A stretch of DNA of 64,000 bases. Source: Candidatus Angelobacter sp. Lineage in GTDB: Bacteria > Acidobacteriota > Terriglobia > Terriglobales > Acidobacteriaceae. The stretch is taken from assembly GCA_025462835.1 (NCBI GenBank), contig JAOAPH010000039.1, positions 22,686 to 86,685 on the forward strand. Direction: 5' to 3'. How positions within the stretch are numbered: the stretch's first letter is position 1; each line of letters begins with the position of its first letter. Below, in pieces: positions 8,848 to 17,018 of the stretch. The notes beneath the pieces were generated by a model, which saw only the letters and a list, made by a program, of their open reading frames with translations, ran no database searches and was not told the DNA's origin. The translations under genes and the position numbers were made by a program.

Positions 8848-9480
8848 TTACTGCACGCTGCTGGGGTGTTCGCCGGTCAACAGATAAAAGTAAGTTCGCA
8901 GCTGACGGACGCCGGCGTCGAAGGGTTCGAGACTTTGCTGCGCACGAGATTGCATGACCCCGCCCTCCATGACTGTGAGCACGAAGGTAGCGACTTCATT
9001 GCGGTCCAGCTTCTCGGGCAGTCGCGGGCCGGCTTCCTCCAAGAACTTGCGCACCCATTGGCGCCAGTCCTCGAAGTTCTTGGCCAGTTTCTCGCGCGCA
9101 CGGGGAAGGCTGTCACCGAGTTCCAGGGTGAGATTGCCGATCGGACAACCGTAAGTACAACCAGTCGCCACCAGTGCTTTGCGATATCCATCCAAAAGCG
9201 CAAATACCCGCTCAATGGGGTCGCTGATGTGGGCGATGATCGGCTCGATCAGCTGCGGAAAGAGGTTCTCCATGTACCAATCAAGGACCGCGAGCAGCAG
9301 CTCTTCTTTGGTCTTGAAAAAATAATAGAGGCTGCCGGAGTTGACCTCCGCCTTTTTGACAATCTCCGCCAAGGAAGTGGCTTCGTATCCGCGAGACCAG
9401 AAGAGATCACGGGCAGCAATAATCAGACGGTCTTTGGTGGGGACATCAGTGGATGTGCCTGATTTTGCTGGACGTTCCAT
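8848..9480 (-). CDS. TetR/AcrR family transcriptional regulator
   Basis: A 210-residue TetR-type repressor. The N-terminal helix-turn-helix is plain: TKDRLIIAARDLFWSRGYEATSLAEIVKKAEVN, then SGSLYYFFKTKEELLLAVLD (residues about 15-68). The C-terminal ligand and dimerisation domain is TetR_C-like (CTYGCPIGNLTLEL). A 20-bp inverted repeat (9481-9500) touches the start codon, so autoregulation is likely. The two genes downstream (lipocalin-like and membrane protein) follow with short gaps and are the obvious targets. There is no good SD between palindrome and ATG, so translation may be leaderless or weak. The ligand is not predictable. Confidence 0.93.
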   Translation of the reverse strand: MERPAKSGTSTDVPTKDRLIIAARDLFWSRGYEATSLAEIVKKAEVNSGSLYYFFKTKEELLLAVLDWYMENLFPQLIEPIIAHISDPIERVFALLDGYRKALVATGCTYGCPIGNLTLELGDSLPRAREKLAKNFEDWRQWVRKFLEEAGPRLPEKLDRNEVATFVLTVMEGGVMQSRAQQSLEPFDAGVRQLRTYFYLLTGEHPSSVQ

Positions 9481-9500
9481 TTAGTTAGTCAACCAACTAA
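9481..9500. promoter_or_regulatory. probable TetR operator (20-bp inverted repeat)
   Basis: The sequence TTAGTTAGTCAACCAACTAA has 6-bp perfect arms (TTAGTT/AACTAA) and sits directly before the ATG of the TetR gene. On the minus strand it reads as GTTGACTAAC-type sequence, a common form of TetR-family operator. Binding here would block transcription or translation of the regulator's own gene. Confidence 0.7.
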
Positions 9501-9547
9501 GTAAATCACGCGTGCAAACGTAAAGCAAGGAGGTTGTGCAAAAGAAA

Positions 9548-10606
9548 TTAGACGGTGACGGAAATGAGCGGCTTCGTCCTATCCACCACTTGGCCGATTC
9601 TCTCTGCGGCTACGCCGCTTTCTTTCAGCGCAGATACCAAGGAATCCGCCTCCGCCTCTGCTACTGAGACAAAGAGTCCCCCAGCGGTTTGAGGATCGAA
9701 GAGGAGTTTATAGAGGTCGTCGGGAATGCCTGGCGCGAACTCGGCCACGCAGGCGGCGAAATCGATATTGGAATTCAATCCGCCGGGGATGAATCCACTG
9801 CGGATACATTCGAGCGCGCCTTCAAGCGCGGGAATTTTTCCCGCATGTATGCGCAAGCTGACATTGCTGGCTAGCGCCATCTCCCGCGCGTGTCCGATCA
9901 GGCCGAAGCCAGTGATGTCCGTAACCGCGTGAACACTGGACTGAAATCGCGGACCGGTAATCACCTCGGCTGCGGCCTTGTTCAGCGCGGTCATGGAACG
10001 CGTAGCTGCTTCGATCCATTCTTGCTTGGCTTCGCCGCGTTTGATCCCCGTCGATATCACGCCCGTGCCGAGCGGCTTGGTCAAAATCAGCGCATCGCCT
10101 GGGTTCGCTCCCGAATTCGCCAGGACACGATCGGGATGAATGCTTCCAGTCACGGCGTATCCGAACTTGATCTCCGGATCGCGAATACTGTGGCCGCCGA
10201 TGACGGTGCATCCCGCCTCCACCATTTTCGAAAGACCGCCAGCAAGGATCTGTTCGAGGATGGCGAGGTCTTCCTTTTCCGGAAAGCAGACCATCGCGAG
10301 CGCGCTCATGGGACGACCGCCCATGGCGTAGACATCGCTTAGGGCGTTGACCGCGGCGATCTGTCCAAAGGTGTACGGATCATCGACGACAGGAGTGAAG
10401 AAGTCGACAGTCTGCACCAACGCCGTGTCGGCTGAAATTTTATACACTCCGGCGTCGTCGGCTTTATCGAAGCCAACCAGTACGTTCGGGTCATGTTGCC
10501 GGGCTAATTTCCCAAGCACCGCGTCCAGCGCCGCCGGACTCAGTTTGCTCGCTCAACCCGCGGCTTTCACATGCTCCGTCAACCGGATTGGTTTGGTGGC
10601 TGTCAC
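9548..10606 (-). CDS. selD: selenide, water dikinase containing selenocysteine (UGA-recoded)
   Basis: SelD makes selenophosphate from selenide and ATP, the selenium donor for Sec-tRNA. The plain frame begins only at a GTG at 10519, inside the protein. Extending upstream through one in-frame TGA (10555-10553) restores the family N-terminus: IRLTEHVKAAG-Sec-ASKLSP aligns with E. coli IRLTQYSHGAG-Cys-GCKISP, placing Sec18 at the catalytic Cys17 position and Lys21 at the essential Lys20. The only plausible start is GTG at 10606, just after an in-frame TAG at 10618, giving 352 residues (E. coli 347). Downstream landmarks: TVDFFTPVVDDPYTFG, VYAMGGRP, GGHSIRDPEIKFG, VTDITGFGLIGHA, FDPQTAGGL. A DUF2393 gene ends 26 bp upstream and is probably cotranscribed. 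Confidence 0.93.
10523..10539 (-). other. candidate bacterial SECIS hairpin of selD
   Basis: Starting 13 nt after the UGA, the mRNA can fold GTCCG / loop GCGGCGC / TGGAC, a 5-bp stem with a G-rich apical loop about 18 nt from the UGA. This is a plausible distance for a bacterial SECIS. The structure was found by eye; folding energy was not computed. Confidence 0.5.
10553..10555 (-). other. selenocysteine codon (UGA) of selD
   Basis: An in-frame TGA in the selD reading frame at residue 18, flanked by conserved SelD sequence on both sides. Its position equals the active-site Cys of SelD proteins, the standard site of Sec in selenoprotein-type SelD. Confidence 0.9.
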
Positions 10607-10632
10607 CCAGCCATTCTATAGGACACTGAAGA

Positions 10633-11163
10633 TTACTTCGTGGTGACCACGGTGATGCGCAGGTCAGGAAACTGGCGATTCCAGTCGGTGGAGATGTGTT
10701 CGAAACTCAGACGAAACTCGCGCGTCTCCCCCGGTTTAATGGGGGCAACGGCCACGTCGACGGCGGGCTCTCTCCGCTGGACGATCCACAAAGGCTCAGT
10801 CTGCCGCTGCACTACTTGACCCAGTGAATTCTTGAATGTGACTTCCACCGTAGCCCCGGCCACGGTCTTGTCGCCGGTGTTGGTTATATTGCCTTCGATA
10901 TAGGTGACCTCGCCGCCGAGCATGTTTTCCGCGGCTGACATGCTCCCGTCGGAAATCTTCAGTTGTGAGGCATAGGGATCGGCCGCCGCCGCCGATTCCA
11001 TCACATCAGGTTGGGCGGACTGCCGGGTCTCCGACTTTCGGCTGGAATAGATCAACGCGCCGATGATCGCGATGATGATCAGGAAACCGATCGCAAGGCC
11101 AAGCCATGGGCCTCGTGGTTCCTCAGCCTTCGGCTCATCTGGCAACAAACGCGGTTCTTCCAT
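10633..11163 (-). CDS. membrane-anchored DUF2393-type protein
   Basis: A 176-residue protein with one N-terminal membrane helix (WLGLAIGFLIIIAIIGALIYSS, residues about 20-41) and an extracytoplasmic domain in which conserved turns read YIEGNITNTGDKTVAGATVEVTF and IKPGETREFRLSFEHIS. This matches the DUF2393 pattern seen in Acidobacteriota, a beta-sandwich of the FxLYD type with no known role. It precedes selD by 26 bp on the same strand and diverges from the toxin-antitoxin pair. Confidence 0.75.
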   Translation of the reverse strand: MEEPRLLPDEPKAEEPRGPWLGLAIGFLIIIAIIGALIYSSRKSETRQSAQPDVMESAAAADPYASQLKISDGSMSAAENMLGGEVTYIEGNITNTGDKTVAGATVEVTFKNSLGQVVQRQTEPLWIVQRREPAVDVAVAPIKPGETREFRLSFEHISTDWNRQFPDLRITVVTTK

Positions 11164-11261
11164 GGTTAGGCAAATTGTACTTCAGGGAAGCGGATTACGG
11201 CGTGCAACGGGTCTTTTCTTGCATCGAAACTTGTGTTATACATTGTCATACAGGAGGTCCT

Positions 11262-11474
11262 ATGTTAGCAGTGCGCTTAGACAGCAAGTTGGAGCAGCAG
11301 CTCGAGGAATTAGCAAAGGTTAAGGGCAGCACTAAGAGCACTCTTGTGCGCCAAGCCGTCGAGCGCCTCTTGGAAGATGAAGAAGATACGGCGCTGGCTG
11401 AGATGGCAACAAAGCGCCTCCGATCGAGCAAGTCGTTGACGAAACTCAGGAAAGAACTTGGCCTGGACCGTTGA
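11262..11474 (+). CDS. ribbon-helix-helix antitoxin (RelB/CopG type)
   Basis: A 70-residue protein starting at the ATG at 11262, which follows a strong SD (AGGAGG, about 5 nt). An upstream open frame exists but overlaps the promoter and the neighbouring gene's leader, so it is not used. The N-terminus MLAVRLDSKLEQQLEELAK is a typical RHH beta-strand and helix, followed by KSTLVRQAVERLLED. The C-terminal tail would neutralise the toxin. It overlaps the toxin gene by 17 bp, the usual arrangement. Such antitoxins bind the toxin and repress their own promoter. Confidence 0.85.
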   Translation: MLAVRLDSKLEQQLEELAKVKGSTKSTLVRQAVERLLEDEEDTALAEMATKRLRSSKSLTKLRKELGLDR

Positions 11475-11724
11475 GGTCGGCGATTTCGCAGAAAAACAAC
11501 TGCGCAAGCTAGACGCGCCGGTTCGTGACCGCATTCTCCATTATTTGGCTGACCGTATTCAGGGATGCAAGAACCCCCGCCATTTTGGAGAGTCGCTAAA
11601 GGGCAACAAAGCGGGCTGGTGGCGATATCGTGTTGGTGATTACCGCGTCATCTGCCGGATTCAAGATGAGAAAATAACTGTTCTCGTCCTTGCCATCGGG
11701 CATCGCCGGGAGATCTACCGGTAA
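11458..11724 (+). CDS. RelE/ParE-family toxin
   Basis: An 88-residue toxin of the RelE/StbE fold. The signature C-terminal half reads WWRYRVGDYRVICRIQDEKI, then TVLVLAIGHRREIYR, with the basic residues typical of mRNA-cleaving RelE proteins. The start is TTG at 11458, inside the antitoxin gene (MAWTVEVGDFAEKQLRKL), giving translational coupling. The stop at 11722-11724 almost touches the convergent oxygenase gene. Toxicity probably comes from ribosome-dependent mRNA cleavage, although ParE-like gyrase inhibition cannot be excluded by sequence alone. Confidence 0.88.
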   Translation: MAWTVEVGDFAEKQLRKLDAPVRDRILHYLADRIQGCKNPRHFGESLKGNKAGWWRYRVGDYRVICRIQDEKITVLVLAIGHRREIYR

Positions 11725-11725
11725 C

Positions 11726-12442
11726 CTACTCCGCATCGTGAAAGATCACTCCCAGCGTGTAACGCCGTCCACCGCGGATTTTGCTGACTCCATGTTTGAT
11801 GTTGGCGCGATAGTATCCGCGAGAGCCTTTCATAGGGCGATACCGAGTAGTGAATATCACCGCTTGTCCCTGTCGAGGCGCGATCACGTGCGCCTTCGAT
11901 TGCGCCCGTGGGACCTGCTCCACCAGGACGAATTCGCCGCCGTCAAAATCTTTCCCGGGCTCGCTTAGGAAAAACGTCATTTGAAACGGGAACGCCATCT
12001 CGCCATAGAGGTCCTGATGAAGACAGTTGTAACCACCGGCCTCGTAGTGCAGCAGTAGAGGCGTTGGCCGGGACTGTCCGCGCTTATGGCACTCCTTCAG
12101 ATAGGCCGATAGGGAATTCGGATACGCGTCCGCAATCCCCAAAGCCTTATTCCACTCACTCGCGACTGGCGCCAGATGCGGATAACTGCACTCGCGCAAT
12201 TCCTGGACGATCTCCGGAAGTGCATAGTTGAAATATTTGTAGTCGCCAAGTCCGAACCGGTATCGCGCCATGACGATGTGGCTGCGAAAGAGGGCATCAT
12301 CGGAATATGAAGTGATCAGTTTGGAACATTCGTCAGGGCTGAGGATTGGAGGCGTGAGCGCGTAACCATCCTCCCACAGGGAGCGCGACAGCCCGCTCCA
12401 ATCCAATCCTTCGATTCTCTTCGCGATGCTCGATTGCATCAA
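11726..12442 (-). CDS. 2-oxoglutarate/Fe(II)-dependent oxygenase, prolyl-hydroxylase-like
   Basis: A 238-residue protein whose core reads YNCLHQDLYGEMAFPFQMTF (iron ligands His and Asp of the HxD motif), then GGEFVLVEQVPRAQSKA, then YYRANIKHGVSKIRGGRRYTLGV with the distal His and the Arg that binds 2-oxoglutarate. This is the complete double-stranded beta-helix signature. The protein belongs with small bacterial 2OG-Fe(II) oxygenases of unknown substrate. It is convergent with the RelE-type toxin gene. Start ATG at 12442 is the simplest choice. Confidence 0.85.
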   Translation of the reverse strand: MMQSSIAKRIEGLDWSGLSRSLWEDGYALTPPILSPDECSKLITSYSDDALFRSHIVMARYRFGLGDYKYFNYALPEIVQELRECSYPHLAPVASEWNKALGIADAYPNSLSAYLKECHKRGQSRPTPLLLHYEAGGYNCLHQDLYGEMAFPFQMTFFLSEPGKDFDGGEFVLVEQVPRAQSKAHVIAPRQGQAVIFTTRYRPMKGSRGYYRANIKHGVSKIRGGRRYTLGVIFHDAE

Positions 12443-12541
12443 GCAAGTTTAGCGGCAATGCTGAGAACGGCCTATCCGGAGGTTGCGATTGAAGTTGAGC
12501 AGGCACATCTCATCTCAAAACGGAGCGCGCGAACCCGCGAA

Positions 12542-12652
12542 CTAGTATTTGGGTATGAACGACAGAATCACCATGAATACACCCACTGCGGACAGCAATC
12601 CCGCGATGATCCATAACAGTGCGCCCGGATGTTCAACATGTGTGTAAGGCAT
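12542..12652 (-). CDS. 36-residue single-pass membrane protein
   Basis: A short gene with an excellent SD (AAGGAGG, 4 nt before ATG at 12652). The product is MPYTHVEHPG, one membrane helix (ALLWIIAGLLSAVGVFMVIL), and the C-terminus SFIPKY. It is similar to the 40-residue protein encoded just upstream, sharing (A/M)LLWII.G.L and the ending (I/V)P(K/R)Y, so the two are probably paralogs. I do not recognise the family. A longer frame exists to 12739 but would include the terminator of the upstream gene. Confidence 0.7.
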   Translation of the reverse strand: MPYTHVEHPGALLWIIAGLLSAVGVFMVILSFIPKY

Positions 12653-12723
12653 AGGGCCTCCTTCTACATGTTGTTGGATGCTCTCGACAGAGAAGGAGTA
12701 AAAGCAGAACAGATATAGGTGGC

Positions 12724-12758
12724 AAAAAAGAAAGCCCACTCTGCATTGCAGAATGGGC
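12724..12758 (-). terminator. rho-independent terminator between the two small membrane-protein genes
   Basis: A hairpin with stems GCCCA/TGGGC and CTGC/GCAG (12734-12758) is followed on the minus strand by a T-rich run (12733-12724). It would end the transcript of the 40-residue protein gene. Confidence 0.8.
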
Positions 12759-12782
12759 CAAAAACTTGTATTCGTGCGCGCC

Positions 12783-12905
12783 TTAGTAGCGCGGCACCAG
12801 CCGTTCGATGCCGATCATGCAGGCAGCCATGAAAAGGCATCCGATGATGATCCACAGCATGGCGATCGGTTCTTTATGGCTTACAGTCTCAATCTTTGAG
12901 CGCAT
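12783..12905 (-). CDS. 40-residue single-pass membrane protein
   Basis: Start ATG at 12905 with GGAG 6 nt upstream and a TATACT -10 box at 12945-12940. The protein begins MRSKIETVSHKEPI, has one membrane helix (AMLWIIIGCLFMAACMIGI) and ends ERLVPRY. It is a paralog of the downstream 36-residue protein. The gene is followed by its own rho-independent terminator, which supports real expression. Function unknown. Confidence 0.7.
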   Translation of the reverse strand: MRSKIETVSHKEPIAMLWIIIGCLFMAACMIGIERLVPRY

Positions 12906-13065
12906 TTAACTCTCCAAGGATAATGTCTGGAATGCATCCAGTATAGCTGAATTCATTGGCTTTGGGCAGTCTTACTGCCTGTTGTCACCTCAGTCAAGGT
13001 GTATCCTTATCACAGTTGAATTGTGATCCTGACTCGCTCAGGACGCGGTTCCCCGCAACTGCGAG

Positions 13066-15594
13066 GTGCGCGTGCCTATCCCCAAGAGGTTTGTCGCAGC
13101 GGCATTCGTTGTGTTTCTTTCCCATTTTGTAGTGTTGGGAATAGTGGGAACGCGCTGGCCGGGGCCTCTTCTTTCAAATCTCATAGAACTGACTGCAAGC
13201 ATTCTTGCCGCAGCTGCGTGTGTCTATGTCTTTCTTCGTTCTGGAGAGTTTGCCCGCCGCTTCTGGGCGCTGTTCTCGCTCTACTTCGTCATGCGGAGCG
13301 TCGCAGAGCTAGGATTCATAGTTGAGACATACATGCTGCATGGGAGATTGGCTCCCGTTACCGCCGCTGATCTCCTGTTTTTTCTGGCGGGAGCGCCGGC
13401 CGCTATGGCTCTGTTTCTTGAGTCTGGCCCACGTTCAAAACTAAGGGACTTGCAATGGTGGCTCGACTGCCTGCAGGTGACCCTCGTGGTTGGCGCTGGG
13501 TACTTCTATTTCATATATCCAGCGTACGTGCCCTCCATCCCATTTGGCGCCGATCTGGCACGGCAAAGAGTCGAGAACGGCTTTGTTGTCCGCTACATGT
13601 TTCTCACTTCCGGATTTCTCTTGCGCGCCTACTTTGCTTCAGATTCGGTTCAACGCAGGTTGTATTCCATTGGCAGCTTTTATTTTGTCGTCTGTTCAGC
13701 ACTTCTGGCAATCGCAGATTATGAACTGTGGGGCGACCGCATCGCTCCCGGAACATGGACTGACCTTACCTGGTCATTCCCGGCATTGGCACTGGTGATC
13801 TTGGCGGCTACGTGGCGAGAGGGCCCAGAAGAAGAGCGGACGGAGAGTGGCTCCCAGGTTCGTTATCAAGAGCTCTTTCGCTTCTTTGGACCCTCGATCC
13901 CGGTCTTCTTGATCGTGCTTATGTCTATTCACATGCCCGGCAAGCGTGGCTGGATCGTGACCAGCGCTCTCATAACCTCTTTTCTGATTTTTGCTGTTCG
14001 CCTTGGCGTCACCCAATACGCTCAGCGACTGAGTGAGCGGGCCCTGCGTAATTCTGTGTCTTTATTGGAGGCGACGCTCGCATCCACCGCGGACGGGATC
14101 CTGGTGGTAGATCGAAAGGGAAAGATCGTCAGCTTCAACCAACGTTACGTTGAGTTGTGGCAAATACCGGAATCACTGGTGGAGTCGAGAGACGACGCCA
14201 AGATACTGAACTTTGTGATGAATCAACTGATCGACCCGCAAGCATTCCTGGCCCGCGTCAACGAACTCTATTCACGGCCGTACGAAGAAGATTATCAGGT
14301 GCTTCAGTTCAAAGACCGGCGCGTATTCGAACGATATTCCAAGCCGCAGAATGTCGACGGCAAGGCCGTGGGAAGGGTGTGGAGTTTCCGTGACATCTCA
14401 CAGCGCTGGTTCCTTGAAACGCAACTGCGACACTCGCAGAAGATGGAGGCGGTGGGTCGGCTCGCTGGCGGGATTGCCCATGATTTTAATAATGTGCTCA
14501 CGATCATGACAGGGTACCTGCAACTTTCTCTGAACAGAAACCATTTGGAGCCGGGCATTGCGAGCGACTTGAGCGAAGTGCAGAAGGCCGTCGATCACGC
14601 TTCGTCCCTGACCAAACAACTTCTGGCTTTCAGCCGCCAACCAGTGATCCGGCCGCAGGTGTTCGATCTGAATGAGGGCATCACTGGCCTGTTGCAGATA
14701 TTGGGGCGGGTGATCTCCGAGGACATCGAACTCACCACTTCACTTGAACCGGGACTTGCACCCGTACTGATCGATAAGACGCAACTGGAACAGGTCATCA
14801 TGAATCTTGTAGTCAACGCGCGAGATGCAATGCCCAAAGGAGGCAAGCTGCGCTTTGAGACTTACAGAACGCGCTTGGACTCGGATTATCGCCAGACTCA
14901 CCCGAACGCGCTCGTTGGTGATTTTTCGGTCTTGAGCATCCGGGACACTGGCAGTGGCATTGCTCCCGAAACCATGGCGTACATCTTCGAGCCGTTCTTT
15001 ACAACCAAAGATCCCGGGAAAGGTACCGGGCTTGGCCTCTCCACTGTGTACGGGATCGTGAAGCAAGCCGGGGGATTCATTGAGATCAGCAGCGAGGTGG
15101 ATCAGGGCACAAAAGTCTGTGTTTACTTTCCACAAGCCGAAAGAACAGTACTGCCGTTCAAAACTAAGCAGTCTGAGATTGAAGACATGAGTGGGAACGA
15201 AACAATTTTGATCGTGGAAGACAACAAGGAGCTACGACAGCTCACAGGCAAGATATTGAGATCGAATGGATACACCGTGCTCGAAGCCAATGCCGGAGGC
15301 GAGGCGGAGACCATTTGCCGCGATTACCCAAAAGCGATCGATCTAGTCTTGAGCGATGTCGTCATGCCCGGACTTAGGGGACCGGAAGTGCTGAAGCGAC
15401 TCTTGGTGATCCGTCCAAATCTGCGGACCATTTTTATGTCGGGATTCACTGACGACGAGACTGCGGCTGACTCAATCTTTCTTGACCGGGTCGAATTCAT
15501 GCAAAAGCCATTTGGCCCGGCAGCATTGCTGGCTAAAGTTCGCGCTGTGCTGAATTCTGCCGCCGGAGGCGATTCGAAGAAGATACCGGCCTAA
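13066..15594 (+). CDS. membrane-bound hybrid histidine kinase (PAS - HisKA - HATPase - receiver)
   Basis: An 842-residue sensor. The first 330 residues hold about eight to nine membrane helices without a recognised sensory family, followed by a PAS domain (LEATLASTADGILVVDRKGKIVSF, residues about 333-430). The HisKA phosphoacceptor box is AVGRLAGGIAHDFNN, and the ATPase domain shows VVNARDAM, IRDTGSGI and GKGTGLGLSTVYGI. A C-terminal receiver (ILIVEDNKELRQL, phospho-Asp in LSDVVMPGL, Lys in MQKPFGP) completes it. Signal passes probably from His to the attached receiver and on to a partner not encoded nearby. The GTG at 13066 is the most likely start; another GTG sits at 13072. Confidence 0.92.
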   Translation: MRVPIPKRFVAAAFVVFLSHFVVLGIVGTRWPGPLLSNLIELTASILAAAACVYVFLRSGEFARRFWALFSLYFVMRSVAELGFIVETYMLHGRLAPVTAADLLFFLAGAPAAMALFLESGPRSKLRDLQWWLDCLQVTLVVGAGYFYFIYPAYVPSIPFGADLARQRVENGFVVRYMFLTSGFLLRAYFASDSVQRRLYSIGSFYFVVCSALLAIADYELWGDRIAPGTWTDLTWSFPALALVILAATWREGPEEERTESGSQVRYQELFRFFGPSIPVFLIVLMSIHMPGKRGWIVTSALITSFLIFAVRLGVTQYAQRLSERALRNSVSLLEATLASTADGILVVDRKGKIVSFNQRYVELWQIPESLVESRDDAKILNFVMNQLIDPQAFLARVNELYSRPYEEDYQVLQFKDRRVFERYSKPQNVDGKAVGRVWSFRDISQRWFLETQLRHSQKMEAVGRLAGGIAHDFNNVLTIMTGYLQLSLNRNHLEPGIASDLSEVQKAVDHASSLTKQLLAFSRQPVIRPQVFDLNEGITGLLQILGRVISEDIELTTSLEPGLAPVLIDKTQLEQVIMNLVVNARDAMPKGGKLRFETYRTRLDSDYRQTHPNALVGDFSVLSIRDTGSGIAPETMAYIFEPFFTTKDPGKGTGLGLSTVYGIVKQAGGFIEISSEVDQGTKVCVYFPQAERTVLPFKTKQSEIEDMSGNETILIVEDNKELRQLTGKILRSNGYTVLEANAGGEAETICRDYPKAIDLVLSDVVMPGLRGPEVLKRLLVIRPNLRTIFMSGFTDDETAADSIFLDRVEFMQKPFGPAALLAKVRAVLNSAAGGDSKKIPA

Positions 15595-15603
15595 CAGTCT
15601 CCT

Positions 15604-16989
15604 CTAAGCTCCGCCTACCGTTAGTCCGTCGATACGCAACGTGGGCGCGGCTACCGAAGAGCGAAACTCAAGGTCCGTTCCAATCTCCGAGATGTTCATA
15701 AACATCTCTTTAAGATTTCCGGCAACGGTGATCTCTTCCACCGGGTAGGTAAGCTCGCCATTCTCGATCCACAGGCCGCTGGCGCCGCGGGAAAAGTCGC
15801 CGGTGACCAGGTTCACTCCGAAGCCGAGGAACTCGGTGACATAAAGACCTTGCTTCACGTCGGCGATGATCTGCTGAGGAGTCTTTGTCCCCGGTTGCAG
15901 GAAGAAATTTCCCGCGCCGATGCCCGGGGTTCCAGCTAATCCCCGCGAAGCATTGCCGGTAGTTTGCATGCCCAACTTCTTCGCGGTGTATGTGTTCAGA
16001 AGAAATGACTTCAACACTCCACGATCGATCACCACGGTGCGCCGTGTCGGCACGCCTTCTGAATCAAATGGAGAGCTGCCGAATCCTCCGCGCATTGTGC
16101 CGTCGTCGACGATGGTGACGTTTTCTCCAGCGATGCGCTCGCCCAGCTTGCCGGCGAAGAATGACGCCCCGCGATAGATCGAATCCCCGTTCGCCCCTTC
16201 AAATACGTGCTCCACGATCGACCGCGATACCTGAGGATCGAAGATCACGGGAACACGGGTGGTTGAAATCTTCCGCGCGCCAAGACGCCGCACCGTTCGC
16301 CTCGCCGCTTCCGCGCCAACGCTCTCCGGTGATTCCAATTCCTTCAGCGTCCGCGATGACGAATACCAGTAGTCGCGTTGCATACCGCCGTTTGCATCCA
16401 GTGCAATGGGCACCGCACTTACAGAGCAGTAAGACCGCTGATACTCACCGACGAAACCCAGCGAATTGGCCAGCACTTTTCTTCCCGTAGCCGCATCGAA
16501 AGAGCCGCCGTCGGAATTCTGTATACGCGCATCGGCATTCATCGCCGCAGTCTCCGCGCGGCGCGCATAATCGATGCGCTCTGCCGCCGGAAGCGAGTAG
16601 ACATCTTCGTAATAGAGGTCGAGATCTCCGGGAATGGAGCCCAGTTGCGACGCTTCTGGTAATCCGCCGAACGGATCTTCTGACGTCACGCGCGCTAACT
16701 GAATCGCGCCGGAAACCAGGTGGTCAATGCCTTCACGCGAGAAGTCGCTGGTGTAAGTATTGGCGGCACGCTGGCCGATGAACACTCGCAACCCTAACGC
16801 CCGCGAGCCGGATTCCTTCAGCGTCTCCACTTGTCCGAGACGGACGACGGTGGAGAATTCGCTGCCATCCCGTGCGACGGCCTCCGCAGCCGTGGCCCCG
16901 GACGACATGGCGCGTTTTACCACTTCGGTTGCGATCTCGCGAAGGTCGGTACTCGATTGGGTCGTGTGTTCAGCAGTTTCCGATTTCAA
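15604..16989 (-). CDS. tldE: TldE/PmbA-type partner of the TldD protease
   Basis: A 461-residue member of the TldD/PmbA family. It has the family fold and C-terminal signature (LWIENGELTYPVEEITVAGNL, then LRIDGLTVGGA) but no HExxxH zinc motif, marking it as the non-catalytic TldE/PmbA subunit. In E. coli TldD and TldE form a heterodimeric zinc protease that trims peptides such as microcin precursors. The tldD gene lies upstream on the same strand, with a small gene and ppa in between. The start is ATG at 16989, 29 bp after the ppa stop. Confidence 0.9.
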   Translation of the reverse strand: MKSETAEHTTQSSTDLREIATEVVKRAMSSGATAAEAVARDGSEFSTVVRLGQVETLKESGSRALGLRVFIGQRAANTYTSDFSREGIDHLVSGAIQLARVTSEDPFGGLPEASQLGSIPGDLDLYYEDVYSLPAAERIDYARRAETAAMNADARIQNSDGGSFDAATGRKVLANSLGFVGEYQRSYCSVSAVPIALDANGGMQRDYWYSSSRTLKELESPESVGAEAARRTVRRLGARKISTTRVPVIFDPQVSRSIVEHVFEGANGDSIYRGASFFAGKLGERIAGENVTIVDDGTMRGGFGSSPFDSEGVPTRRTVVIDRGVLKSFLLNTYTAKKLGMQTTGNASRGLAGTPGIGAGNFFLQPGTKTPQQIIADVKQGLYVTEFLGFGVNLVTGDFSRGASGLWIENGELTYPVEEITVAGNLKEMFMNISEIGTDLEFRSSVAAPTLRIDGLTVGGA

Positions 16990-17018
16990 TGTTTAAATCC
17001 TGTTCTTTTGTTCGGCGC

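Noticed and set aside
9548..10519. A selD gene starting at GTG 10519
   Set aside because: This start lacks the catalytic Cys/Sec loop and essential Lys; the upstream frame through one TGA restores both, so the longer recoded gene is preferred.
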